This document shows, piece after piece, positions 8,501-16,997 of a stretch of 64,000 bases of DNA. Where the stretch lies: contig NZ_JADBEC010000002.1 of the NCBI RefSeq assembly GCF_014873945.1, positions 930,001 to 994,000 on the forward strand. The letters are read 5' to 3'. The position numbers and the translations under genes are program-made. The notes under the pieces were generated by a model. It made no database searches and was not told the origin of the DNA. It saw only the letters and a program-made list of their open reading frames with translations. Position 1 is the first letter of the stretch. Each line of letters begins with the position of its first letter. The DNA is from Rhizobium viscosum (GTDB lineage Bacteria; Pseudomonadota; Alphaproteobacteria; Rhizobiales; Rhizobiaceae).

Positions 8501-8715
8501 TTAATCACCTATGTGGTTGAGATTCTCATCGTAAGTCCCAAGCCCATTTTCTTTGGTTCCCAAATTTTTCACCGATGTCTAACTAACGCCGCGAGATCAA
8601 AAGGTATCCGCGGCTCTGGCCAAATTGGAGCCGCTTGATTAAACGCGAGCGAGGCTTCCATGAACACGTCTAACCAAATTCGTCTGAAAGCAAGCTCGGT
8701 CCGACTCACGGTTTC

Positions 8716-8757
8716 AAGATATCGTTGCTGGGTCGATCTACCCAGCAACGATATCTT
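8716..8757. repeat. Perfect 18-bp inverted repeat with 6-nt loop
   Basis: The two arms (8716-8733 and 8740-8757, beginning AAGATATCGTTGCTGGGT) are exactly complementary and separated by six bases. The right arm encodes the last residues of the amidase and the TAG stop codon lies at the loop edge. No T-tract follows on either strand, so a standard intrinsic terminator is not clear, though the hairpin could still end or stabilise the long minus-strand transcript. It could instead be the scar of an insertion or an inverted duplication at the edge of the gene array. Confidence 0.85.
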
Positions 8758-10102
8758 CCAAGGCCATTGCCATGGCCAATAGGTACTCGTCCCGGCCCCG
8801 CGGAGCCGATAGCAGCAATCCCACCGGCATGCCGGCCTCTCCAGTGCCGCAAGGTAGCGACACCCCGCACCAATCGAGGAAATTGCCGATCAAGGTATTG
8901 CGCAGCGTTTTGGAGTTGATGCTGACGAACAGCTCGTCATCCGCTTCCAGCGGAGCAAGCGCCGGTGCGACATGGGCGACCGTGGGGTAGGCGACGAGCT
9001 CGTTCGGTCCGATCATGCCAGCGGTGTCTTCAATCAATCGTTCTCGTGCCTTCAGGATCTCAAGATAGCCGACCAGTGTGATTTTTTCGCCCAGGCGGGT
9101 GCGAGCGACGACCCGCCGATCCATGCGCTCAGCCTCGGGGCCTGCCAGGCGGCGATGATGAACGGCAAAGGCTTCAGCGGTCACGAGCGGCCCGTGCTCC
9201 GCCATCACCTGAAACAGCCTGTCGAAAGCTGGAAAAGCGGCATGCCGCACCTTGGCACCGGCGGCCGTCAGCCGGGCGAGCCCTGCCTGAAATGCCTCGG
9301 CCACACCGTCCTCGACATCGTCCATGACGATGTTGGTCGGCACGACGATCGACAGGCTATCGAGGCTTGCGCGCATGACATCAGGCGCCGCACGGCCACG
9401 CATCGCCGCATCGACCCAGACGGCGTCCTGGACGCTTCGGCAAAGAGGCCCGAGCGAATCGAGGCTGGTCGCCAGGGGAAAGACCCCGGCCATGCTGTAG
9501 CGGCCACGGCTTGCCTTATATCCGACGAGCCCGTTAAATGCCGACGGTATGCGTACCGAGCCGCCCGTATCCGTGCCGATCGAAACCGGCACGAGACCTG
9601 CCGCGACGGCAACAGCAGAACCGGAAGACGAACCGCCAGGAATCCGTGCGACATCGGAGGCCAAAGGATTGTGCGGCGTGCCGTAATGGGGGTTGAGGCC
9701 AAGGCCGGAAAAAGCAAACTCGCTCATATTGACGCGACCGACAGCAATCATGCCGGCCGCTTTCAGCGCCTTGACCACTTCGGCATCATCCTGCGCAGGC
9801 TCGGCATTCGCAAGCACGATCGACCCAGCCGTGGTCGGCAGGCCGGCAATAGCAAACAGGTCCTTCCAGGCGACGGGAATGCCTTCCAGCAGCCCGCGCG
9901 AACGCCCTTCCCGCAGTCGCCGCGACGAAGCAGCCGCCTCCTCCTTCGCACGCGTCTCCAGCAGCCGGGTAAAGATCGCTTGATCCTTATGGGCGCGGAT
10001 CGCATCCAGGCTCTCCTCGACCAACGCAACTGGATCGAGGCTGCCGGACTGAATCAGCACCGACAATTGCGCGATCGATTTGCCGAGATGTCCCTGTGTC
10101 AT
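8738..10102 (-). CDS. Amidase-signature family amidohydrolase
   Basis: A 454-aa amidase of the AS family (GatA/AtzF/allophanate hydrolase group). The Ser-cisSer-Lys triad is visible: Lys in PVAWKDLF, and the Gly/Ser-rich GGSSSGSAVAVAAG with the nucleophile in GTDTGGSVRIPSAF. It hydrolyses a carbon-nitrogen amide bond; the substrate cannot be read from sequence. It is the last gene of the minus-strand array and overlaps the upstream binding-protein-like gene by 4 bp (ATGA). The array also contains an imidase-like hydrolase, so this enzyme may open the half-amide produced there. Its 3' end lies within the perfect hairpin at 8716-8757. Confidence 0.9.
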   Translation of the reverse strand: MTQGHLGKSIAQLSVLIQSGSLDPVALVEESLDAIRAHKDQAIFTRLLETRAKEEAAASSRRLREGRSRGLLEGIPVAWKDLFAIAGLPTTAGSIVLANAEPAQDDAEVVKALKAAGMIAVGRVNMSEFAFSGLGLNPHYGTPHNPLASDVARIPGGSSSGSAVAVAAGLVPVSIGTDTGGSVRIPSAFNGLVGYKASRGRYSMAGVFPLATSLDSLGPLCRSVQDAVWVDAAMRGRAAPDVMRASLDSLSIVVPTNIVMDDVEDGVAEAFQAGLARLTAAGAKVRHAAFPAFDRLFQVMAEHGPLVTAEAFAVHHRRLAGPEAERMDRRVVARTRLGEKITLVGYLEILKARERLIEDTAGMIGPNELVAYPTVAHVAPALAPLEADDELFVSINSKTLRNTLIGNFLDWCGVSLPCGTGEAGMPVGLLLSAPRGRDEYLLAMAMALEDIVAG

Positions 10103-11337
10103 TGACCCTGCTCTCCCCGTCCGCCCACCAGCTGCATCCATCGGCGCACCAAATAATTGTGCTCGTCCATTGTCGTGTTCCAAACCGCAATGCAATTGGC
10201 GCGCTGCCAGTACGAGCCGCCGCTGCGCAGAGAGCCGGCTTTTATCCTGATCTGCCCGTCCGGACCCGGCAGGTCTTCGGCAGCAGCAGCGCCCTCGTAC
10301 CAGTAGTCCCATTCGCCCGGCGTCATGAACTGGCGCGAGCGCTGCGGCGTGGAAATATAGTATCCCTGTCGCGCGACGACGGCACCTGGCCATCCCGATA
10401 CCCACCAATTCAGATAGTCGTAGGCGACATCGAGGAGACGACCGTTCAAATGTTTCGAAAGGCACAGGCCGCCATGCCAGGCGCGATAGCCTTCGGCAGG
10501 CACGGCCTGCTCGACTGGCACACCCTTCGAATTCAGGATGCCGATGCCGGGCGACCACATGCTCTGGACGCTGGTCTCGCCGGCAATCATCAGCCGCGCC
10601 GCATCCTCGGCAGTTTTCCAGAAATCTCTGAAGAAGCCGGCCTTCTTGCGCTCCTCCAGGAGATCGATCAGCTGATCGATCTCCTGAATGGACAAGTTGC
10701 CGATGTTGTCGAACGACATGAGACCGGCAGCTTGCGCTGCCAGCGCCGCATCGAAGATGCCGATGGCAGGCTCGTCCACCAGCGCCACTCTGCCCGCCCA
10801 TCGCTCGTCGAAGAGCGCACTCCAGGAATGCATGCCGACACCATTCGGTGCCAGATCGGTCCGATAAGCGAAACTATCGAAATTATGCGTCGTCGGTAGC
10901 ATCGAGATGAAGCGCGACGGCGTATCGCCGAGAGCGAGATTGGGCTGAACGAACAGCTTGCGCGCCGGCACGTCGCCAAGTCCCATTCGGGGGTTGGGGC
11001 CGATGTGACCGGTCTTTGTTAGATCGTTGACCTCATCCCATAAAACGATGCGCTGGGTGTCCACCGGTTGGATCGCGCGCCAGTGCCAGACGATATCGAG
11101 ATTGTGGAAGCATTGATCGTAGATATCGTAGGTGTCCGGTTCGCGGGCCGCCTTGTACTGCGTCGTCAGGAAGTCGTTGTTGTCGAACGTCACATCGATA
11201 CCCAGATCGTCCTGCGCTCGCAGGCGCAGTTCCTCCAGCAATGAGATCGCAGTGCCAAGCACGCGCAGGCGCGGCCGCCCCGCCAGATGCAAAGCCGGAG
11301 CGGACAGAGTTTTTGCGATGGATCGATGCTTGTTCAT
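10099..11337 (-). CDS. PotD-like substrate-binding protein homologue lacking a signal peptide
   Basis: A 412-aa protein with the fold markers of spermidine/putrescine-type binding proteins (LRVLGTAISLLEELR near the N terminus; GYYISTPQRSRQFM and DYWYEGAAA near the C terminus). It is paralogous to the exported binding protein at 14886-16118. The N-terminal 24 residues are short and basic with no hydrophobic core, and only 16 bp separate it from the upstream CobW gene, leaving no room for a longer start. It therefore appears cytoplasmic, or exported by an unusual route. It overlaps the amidase by ATGA. A cytoplasmic ligand-binding or delivery role is inferred. Confidence 0.8.
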   Translation of the reverse strand: MNKHRSIAKTLSAPALHLAGRPRLRVLGTAISLLEELRLRAQDDLGIDVTFDNNDFLTTQYKAAREPDTYDIYDQCFHNLDIVWHWRAIQPVDTQRIVLWDEVNDLTKTGHIGPNPRMGLGDVPARKLFVQPNLALGDTPSRFISMLPTTHNFDSFAYRTDLAPNGVGMHSWSALFDERWAGRVALVDEPAIGIFDAALAAQAAGLMSFDNIGNLSIQEIDQLIDLLEERKKAGFFRDFWKTAEDAARLMIAGETSVQSMWSPGIGILNSKGVPVEQAVPAEGYRAWHGGLCLSKHLNGRLLDVAYDYLNWWVSGWPGAVVARQGYYISTPQRSRQFMTPGEWDYWYEGAAAAEDLPGPDGQIRIKAGSLRSGGSYWQRANCIAVWNTTMDEHNYLVRRWMQLVGGRGEQGQ

Positions 11338-11353
11338 AGATGGACCGGTTGTC

Positions 11354-12418
11354 TCATTGCGCCGCGGCGATCGGGTAAGATGCAGCGGACCGGATCTGCG
11401 GCATCCGCGCCGGTGTGAAAGCTTCGAAGGAGCGTTTCAATAGAGCTCCGTCGAGCCCGTCAAGAATGAAGACCAGACGCGAGGTGTGATCCTCCGAAGG
11501 CCATCCATCCATATGCACCGGCGTATGAACCAGATGCTGGACGCCGTGAACGGCAACGGGGCGCTCCTCGCCGCTGAGATTGAGTATGCCCTTCACGCGC
11601 AGTATCCGCTCCCCATGCCGATTGAGCAGCATGGTCAGCCAGAGCCCGAAAGCCGTCCAGTCGACAGGCCTGTCGATACTGAGCGAAATCGAAGAAATGG
11701 CGGCCTGATGCGGCGCACCGTCCGAAGAGACGAGCTCCGCCGGCTCCTCGCAGTAAAAGCCGCTTTGCGACAGGCTGCTGCTGGGCGAGACGCTGCTCTG
11801 GACGGCAACCAGCGAGGAGAGATCGAGATCCGGATCGGCGGCCATCAGGATCGGGGCGTCGGGATTGAGTGTGCGAAGACGAGTCTGAAGGGCCGCTCCC
11901 TCGCAACCTGCTTCAAGATCGGTCTTAGTGACGATCAACCGATCCGCGACAGCCGCCTGCCTGTTGGATTCTATGTAGGTGTCGAGCTGGCGCAGCCCAT
12001 TCACCGCGTCGATTGTCGTGATCACGTTGCCGGCGCAGAAGTGATGCCTGAGCACGGGATCGGCCTTGATGGTCGACAGAACCGGGAAGGGATCGGCAAG
12101 ACCCGTGCTTTCGATGATGACGCGCCGGAATGGTGGCAACAGCCCACGTTCGCGGCGGGAATAAAGCTCCTTGAGTGCGGCGGCGAGTTCGCCGCGCACC
12201 GTGCAGCAGACGCATCCGGAGCGCAGCAGCACCATCTCGCCATCGACACTTCCGACGAGATCGTGATCAAGCCCGATCTCTCCGAACTCGTTGATGAGCA
12301 CTGCCGTATCGGCAAAGGTCGGATCCACCAGGATGCGCTTGAGCAGCGTCGTCTTGCCGGAGCCGAGGAAGCCCGTCAGCAGATTAATCGGCAGAAAGCC
12401 GCTGGCCTCAATCGACAT
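11354..12418 (-). CDS. CobW/COG0523-type G3E GTPase (metallochaperone family)
   Basis: A 354-aa G3E GTPase. Walker A (GFLGSGKTTLL), the family metal-binding CxCC motif in SGCVCCTVRGE, the Walker B region (IIESTGLADP) and a TKTD base-recognition motif are present, followed by a CobW C-terminal domain. Members deliver metals such as zinc, cobalt or iron to client enzymes. Its neighbours include a metal-dependent hydrolase of the polysaccharide-deacetylase fold, a natural candidate client. The start overlaps the upstream small gene by 11 bp. An open frame continues upstream, but the conserved N terminus (LPINLLTGFLGSGK) fits the ATG at 12418. Confidence 0.92.
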   Translation of the reverse strand: MSIEASGFLPINLLTGFLGSGKTTLLKRILVDPTFADTAVLINEFGEIGLDHDLVGSVDGEMVLLRSGCVCCTVRGELAAALKELYSRRERGLLPPFRRVIIESTGLADPFPVLSTIKADPVLRHHFCAGNVITTIDAVNGLRQLDTYIESNRQAAVADRLIVTKTDLEAGCEGAALQTRLRTLNPDAPILMAADPDLDLSSLVAVQSSVSPSSSLSQSGFYCEEPAELVSSDGAPHQAAISSISLSIDRPVDWTAFGLWLTMLLNRHGERILRVKGILNLSGEERPVAVHGVQHLVHTPVHMDGWPSEDHTSRLVFILDGLDGALLKRSFEAFTPARMPQIRSAASYPIAAAQ

Positions 12419-12740
12419 GCCGCGCCTCCATCCTGGCGATGAAAGCAACGTCGAGCGGATCGCAGGACCGGCCGACAAGCCTTTCGGCCGCTGGCCAGAG
12501 ATGACCGAGATCCTCGATGATCTCGCTCCTGCCCGTTCGCGTCGACAATACGAAAGACGCGCCCTGCCAGTCGGTGAGCACAAGGCCAAAGCCCGAGAGC
12601 ATCTCGTTGGCGGCGCGCACGCGCTCGGCACGCTCGCGCCGCCTGTCGGGGCTGGCATGATTGCGCGTGAACACACCCGGTCGTGCCGCGGCATCTGTCC
12701 AGTGCTCATTGCCGCCGAGCACGCCGCATAGTGAACACAT
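12408..12740 (-). CDS. Small CobW-associated protein with N-terminal CxxC
   Basis: A 110-aa protein beginning MCSLCGVLGG, with a CxxC pair at the extreme N terminus that could bind metal. The rest is rich in Arg and Glu (SPDRRRERAERVRAANEML) and has no recognised domain. It is translated from an ATG preceded by AAGGAGG and overlaps the CobW GTPase by 11 bp, so the two are coupled. A role as partner or metal carrier for the GTPase is inferred from the overlap and the cysteines. Confidence 0.8.
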   Translation of the reverse strand: MCSLCGVLGGNEHWTDAAARPGVFTRNHASPDRRRERAERVRAANEMLSGFGLVLTDWQGASFVLSTRTGRSEIIEDLGHLWPAAERLVGRSCDPLDVAFIARMEARHVD

Positions 12741-12791
12741 GGCGATCCGCCTCCTTCAGAATTGATGCTCTCGGTCTTTCAAACTAGCCGG

Positions 12792-13673
12792 CTATTTCTT
12801 TCGCGGAAAGCGGGTGGCGAAATCGTCGGCGATCTCATTCATCGTGACAAACTTCACGCCGGGATGCTTGATCATATGCGCGTAGAGACGCTCCAGCATC
12901 ATCAGCACCTGCGGCCGGCCGGCGACGTCGGGATGGATGGTGATCGGGAAGACGGCGTAGTCCATTTCGCGATAGACCCAGTCGAACTGATCGCGCCACA
13001 TCTGCTCGATGTGATGCGGATTGACGAAGCCATGGCTGTTTGGGGATTTCTTGATGAACATCATCGGCGGCAGATCGTCGAGGTACCAGGATGCCGGAAT
13101 CTCGATCAGATCGGTTTCCTTGCCGCGCTTCAGCGGCACCATCCATTCCGAGGGCTTGCGCGAATAGTCGATCTTCGTCCAGGTGTCGCCGACGCGCACA
13201 TAGTAGGGCGTGAAATCATTATGCATCAGCGAGTGATCATACTTGATGCCGCGCTCCAAAAGCAGTTCGTTGGTCACATTGGAGAATTCCCACCACGGCG
13301 CGACGTAGCCGGTCGGGCGCTTGCCGGAAAGCCTGGTCACCAGTTCGATGCACTTGTCGAGGATTTCGGTCTCCTGCTCGCGCGTCATGGCGATCGGATT
13401 TTCGTGGCTGTAGCCATGGATGCCGATTTCATGGCCGGCATCGGCCACAGCCTGCATCTGCTCCGGAAAGGTCTCGATCGAGTGGCCCGGAATGAACCAC
13501 GTCGTCTTGATGCCGAAGCGTTCAAAGAGCTTCACCAGCCGCGGGCTGCCGACCTCACCGGCAAAGAGCCCTCTTGAAATATCATCGGGCGAATCCTCCC
13601 CACCGTAAGAGCCGAGCCAGCCGGCCACGGCATCGACGTCGACGCCAAAACTACACAGGATTTCCTTTGCCAT
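12792..13673 (-). CDS. Polysaccharide-deacetylase-fold hydrolase of the PgdA/cyclic imidase group
   Basis: A 293-aa NodB-fold metal-dependent hydrolase. Motifs are the catalytic Asp in FGVDVDAVAGW, the metal-binding HGYSHENP and the TIHPDVAGRPQ histidine motif. The N terminus and the SYGGEDSPDDISRG and GYVAPWWEFSN stretches closely resemble, from memory, Helicobacter pylori HP0310/PgdA. Bacterial cyclic-imide hydrolases of about 293 aa belong to the same group. Because it sits with an amidase, a transporter and dehydrogenases rather than cell-wall genes, hydrolysis of a small cyclic imide or amide is favoured over peptidoglycan deacetylation. The gene is the third from last block of the minus-strand array. 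Confidence 0.88.
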   Translation of the reverse strand: MAKEILCSFGVDVDAVAGWLGSYGGEDSPDDISRGLFAGEVGSPRLVKLFERFGIKTTWFIPGHSIETFPEQMQAVADAGHEIGIHGYSHENPIAMTREQETEILDKCIELVTRLSGKRPTGYVAPWWEFSNVTNELLLERGIKYDHSLMHNDFTPYYVRVGDTWTKIDYSRKPSEWMVPLKRGKETDLIEIPASWYLDDLPPMMFIKKSPNSHGFVNPHHIEQMWRDQFDWVYREMDYAVFPITIHPDVAGRPQVLMMLERLYAHMIKHPGVKFVTMNEIADDFATRFPRKK

Positions 13674-13701
13674 GGGATGATCTCCTTCAATCGCGGTTTC
13701 T

Positions 13702-14808
13702 CTAATAGTGAGCTGGAATGACGGTCGCGTCGGCCGGATCCCAGGTAAGCATGACCGGGGCGCCTATCGGAAAGGCGCCGGGCCGATATTTGTCGACATG
13801 TGCTTCCAGGGTCAGACCGCGGCCGTCGGGCAGGCTGATGCCGATCTGCGAGATATGGCCGACAACGTCGAAACGCTCGATGTGCGCGCCGACCACATTG
13901 CCGCCAAAGGCTCCGACGAGATTTTCGCGCGCCGAGCCGCCTGCCGCATGAACCTCGATCGCCTCCGAAGGGATGACGATGTTGACCTTGCTGGAGAGGC
14001 CGCCATTGGCGCAGCCCGACAGCGTGCCGAACGACGTCGAGACGAACGTGCTGTCGGCCTCGGTGCCTGCAACCTCGCCCTCGAAGATGGCGTTGCGGCC
14101 GATGAACTGCGCCACGAACGGCGTGTTCGGGCGCGTATAAAGCTGATGCGGCGGGCTGATCTGCTCCACCCTACCCTGGTTCATGACGACGATGCGGTCG
14201 GACAGCGCCAGCGCTTCCGATTGGGCATGCGTGACGAACACGAAAGTTACTCCGAGCTTCTTCTGCAGCAATTTGAGTTCGTTCTGGATCGCCTTGCGCA
14301 GATTGGCGTCAAGGGCGCCCAGCGGCTCGTCAAGAAGCAGCACATCCGGTTCGACCACAAGGCCGCGGGCAAGAGCGATGCGCTGACGCTGACCGCCGGA
14401 GAGTTTGTCGGGCTTGCGCTCGGCGATATCCTCCAGCCCCAGGGTGGCGAGGATACGATCGACCCGCGCGTCACGCTCGGCCTTCGCCATGCCCTTGACC
14501 TCAAGACCATATCCGACATTCCGTCGCACAGTCATATGCGGAAACAGGGCATAGTTCTGGAAGATCATCGATGTCGGCCGCTTCTGCGGCCGCACATCGT
14601 TCATGCGCTCGCCCTTGATCATCATGTCGCCGGAGGAAATGCTTTCGAAGCCGGCGATCATGCGGAGTGTCGTGGTCTTGCCGCAGCCCGACGGCCCGAG
14701 GAAGGCGATGAATTCGCCTTTCTTGATCGAAAGATTGAAGTCTATGACGGCGGGCGTGCCGTTGTCATAGACCTTGCCGACATTGATGAGTTCCAAATCA
14801 TACATCAT
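13702..14808 (-). CDS. PotA-type ABC transporter ATP-binding protein
   Basis: A 368-aa ATPase with Walker A (GPSGCGKTTTLR), Q-loop (MIFQNYALFP), intact signature LSGGQRQR, Walker B (VLLLDEPLGALD), H-loop (FVTHAQ, with Ala replacing the usual Asp) and a C-terminal TOBE-like domain. It follows the exported binding protein gene by about 77 bp and energises the PotB/PotC-like permeases of the same array. A second PotA-like ATPase heads the array at 19534-20607, so the motor may be a heterodimer or alternate. The ATG at 14808 is preceded by GGAGATCTCTC. Confidence 0.92.
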   Translation of the reverse strand: MMYDLELINVGKVYDNGTPAVIDFNLSIKKGEFIAFLGPSGCGKTTTLRMIAGFESISSGDMMIKGERMNDVRPQKRPTSMIFQNYALFPHMTVRRNVGYGLEVKGMAKAERDARVDRILATLGLEDIAERKPDKLSGGQRQRIALARGLVVEPDVLLLDEPLGALDANLRKAIQNELKLLQKKLGVTFVFVTHAQSEALALSDRIVVMNQGRVEQISPPHQLYTRPNTPFVAQFIGRNAIFEGEVAGTEADSTFVSTSFGTLSGCANGGLSSKVNIVIPSEAIEVHAAGGSARENLVGAFGGNVVGAHIERFDVVGHISQIGISLPDGRGLTLEAHVDKYRPGAFPIGAPVMLTWDPADATVIPAHY

Positions 14809-14885
14809 GAGAGATCTCCGAGCCTGGCCGGGGAGGCGGACATCGCCCCCCGCAGAGCTGAGAATGGATGGCTGACGCCGCCACA

Positions 14886-16118
14886 TTACGCGTTGAGGAA
14901 TTCATCCCACTTCTGGACGAGATGGTCGTATTCGTCCGGCCATTGATGCCAGTAGGCGACATTCTTGGCGCGCTCCGCTAATGAGCCGCCATCGCGCAGA
15001 TCGCCTTCCTTGATGCCGCGCTCGGCAGCGCCGACCCACGGCTTGCCCTCGTACCAGAAGGCATATTTGTCCGGTGCCATGACCTTCTGGATGTTGGTGG
15101 ACGGCGAATAATAGCCCTGTTCGGACACGGTAATGCCGGGCTCACCGGACAGCCAATAATCGGCATAGGCGATTACGGCTTCCTTGTTCGGCGTGCCTGC
15201 GATCATCGACGGACCAATCGCCCAACCGCGATAGCCTTCCTTCGGCACGGCATATTTGCATGCCTTGCCTTGGGCCTTGACCGCCATGACAGCCGGCTGC
15301 CAGGCGTCGCAGACAACCATCTCGCCGGATGCCATCAGATTGACCAGCTCGCCGAAATCACCCCACAGGGCGCGGAACTGCCCGTCCTTTTTCTTGGAGA
15401 CGAGGAACTTCGCCGCTTCGTCGATTTCGGCCGTGTTCGGATTGCCGGGATTCTTGACGTTCAGAAGGCCAAGCGTATTCATCGCCATGATGGCCTGGCC
15501 GAAGGCGATCAGGGGGTCGGTGTTGAGGCCCGATTTTCCCTTCCACTTCGGATCGAAGATCGCCGACCAGGTGTTGGCTTCCTCGGCGGAGAGAACGTCC
15601 GGATTGTAGCCGATAGAATCGTAATTATAGACAGCAGGCACCATGTTCAGCGTCGTCTTGGCGTCATCGGCCCAGATCTGACCGACGATCTGCTGCTTCG
15701 GCTCCCACTTGTCCGAGGGCGTGGTGAAGGTATCGCGGATATTGGCCCAGTTCTTCAAGGAGGCGGCCGGTACCGGCTCGACATTGTCGGTCATGACGAT
15801 CGAGGGCAGACGTTCGCCGATGATCTCCCAGCAATCGTAATCCTTGGAACCGGAAAGGATCTTGGTCTGCGCGTCCGGAAAAGTCGCCGCTGTGCCGGAG
15901 GTCTGCCCGACGCCGCTCACCTTGCGGAAGTCGTCGAGGATACGCTCCTGGACGGTGACCGAAAGGCCGATGGTGCGCAGTTGCTCCTTGGCAAGGTTGG
16001 CAGCCTGCGCGTAGGCCGCCCGTGACGACAGGAAGGGCGTGCCGCCCCCGATCGCGAGCGCCATCACGCCAGCGGAATGCTTCAACAGAGAGCGTCTGTT
16101 CATTTCCATTTTGGACAT
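14886..16118 (-). CDS. PotD-type periplasmic substrate-binding protein with Tat-like signal
   Basis: A 410-aa extracellular solute-binding protein (spermidine/putrescine family). The N terminus has a twin-arginine motif (NRRSLLKHS), a hydrophobic stretch and a likely cleavage near SRAAYAQA. It should capture the substrate in the periplasm for the permeases at 17738-19485. The family binds polyamines and other small nitrogenous or acidic molecules, so the ligand is unknown. It shares recognisable C-terminal blocks with the signal-less homologue at 10099-11337 (GYYSPSTNIQKVM, FWYEGKPW, WPDEYDHLVQKW). Confidence 0.92.
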   Translation of the reverse strand: MSKMEMNRRSLLKHSAGVMALAIGGGTPFLSSRAAYAQAANLAKEQLRTIGLSVTVQERILDDFRKVSGVGQTSGTAATFPDAQTKILSGSKDYDCWEIIGERLPSIVMTDNVEPVPAASLKNWANIRDTFTTPSDKWEPKQQIVGQIWADDAKTTLNMVPAVYNYDSIGYNPDVLSAEEANTWSAIFDPKWKGKSGLNTDPLIAFGQAIMAMNTLGLLNVKNPGNPNTAEIDEAAKFLVSKKKDGQFRALWGDFGELVNLMASGEMVVCDAWQPAVMAVKAQGKACKYAVPKEGYRGWAIGPSMIAGTPNKEAVIAYADYWLSGEPGITVSEQGYYSPSTNIQKVMAPDKYAFWYEGKPWVGAAERGIKEGDLRDGGSLAERAKNVAYWHQWPDEYDHLVQKWDEFLNA

Positions 16119-16216
16119 TTCATGTTCTCCAGTGCTGATTGCTGTTCCCTCAGCCCTTTGTGGGCCTGCTTCATTGCCATATCGCCTCTGCCCGGCCCTC
16201 GCCGGGGCGGTGGCGA

Positions 16217-16984
16217 TCAGTACCGCCCCACGAGGAGGCCACCATCCACGACCAGAACCTGGCCGGTCATGTATCTCGCGCCGTTCGAGGCGAGGAATGC
16301 GATCACGTCGGCGATATCGTCGGGCTCGCCGAGCCTGCCCAAGGGGATGAATTCGGCCGCCTTTTCCGCTCCTGCGGGGCCAAGCGAATTCTCTTCCGAA
16401 AGAAGCTGAGCCGTGCGGATGTAGCCCGGCGCAATGCCGTTAACCCTGATGCCGTCCTTCGCCAGCTCGACGGCAAGCCCGCGCACCAGGCCGACGACAC
16501 CGGATTTCGCCGCCGAATAATGGACATGCTCGTCCCATCCATAGGCCACGCCCATGATCGATGAGAGGGCGACGATGCTACCGGATCTGCGGGCGCGCAT
16601 GCCTGGTACGGCGGCACGCACCAGCCTGAAGATGCCCTTCAGGTCGATGTCCATCGTCAGGTCCCACTTGTCGTCGGTGAGCTTGTCGAGGGGTGTCCTG
16701 TGTGCGATGCCGGCATTGGCGACGATGATGTCGATCTTGCCGAAGCGCGCCTCGACATTGGCGACGAGCCGGTTCGCCGCCTCGGTCGAGCGCACGTCGT
16801 AAAGGTGGAACTCGGCCGAACCGCCGGCCGTGAGAATGGCGCGAACGGTCTCCTCGCCCTCCTTTTCGAGGATGTCGGTGACGACGACATGGTCGCCGAG
16901 CGCAGCAAAAGCCTTGGCTGCCGCCTGGCCGATGCCAATGCCCGCGCCCGTGACGATGACGACCCGCTTGCTTAAACTGTCCAT
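16217..16984 (-). CDS. Short-chain dehydrogenase/reductase (SDR)
   Basis: A 255-aa classical SDR. The nucleotide-binding glycine motif is VTGAGIGIGQ, NAG is in VANAGIAH, and the catalytic Ser-Tyr-Lys is seen in ALSSIMG and HYSAAKSG. The C terminus (TGQVLVVDGGLL) is standard. It oxidises or reduces an alcohol/ketone, with NAD(H) favoured by the acidic residue after the second strand (VVTDILEKEG). AAGGAG precedes the ATG. It stands between a second SDR and the exported binding protein, so it probably acts on the transported compound or its breakdown product. Confidence 0.92.
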   Translation of the reverse strand: MDSLSKRVVIVTGAGIGIGQAAAKAFAALGDHVVVTDILEKEGEETVRAILTAGGSAEFHLYDVRSTEAANRLVANVEARFGKIDIIVANAGIAHRTPLDKLTDDKWDLTMDIDLKGIFRLVRAAVPGMRARRSGSIVALSSIMGVAYGWDEHVHYSAAKSGVVGLVRGLAVELAKDGIRVNGIAPGYIRTAQLLSEENSLGPAGAEKAAEFIPLGRLGEPDDIADVIAFLASNGARYMTGQVLVVDGGLLVGRY

Positions 16985-16997
16985 CTGCTTTTCTCCT

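Noticed and set aside
12762..13577. 271-codon plus-strand frame opposite the imidase-like gene
   Set aside because: The minus-strand protein has clear catalytic motifs; the plus frame has none.
12792..13673. Peptidoglycan N-acetylglucosamine deacetylase as the firm function
   Set aside because: Similarity to HP0310 is strong, but gene context is catabolic and no export signal is present, so the narrower label was not adopted.
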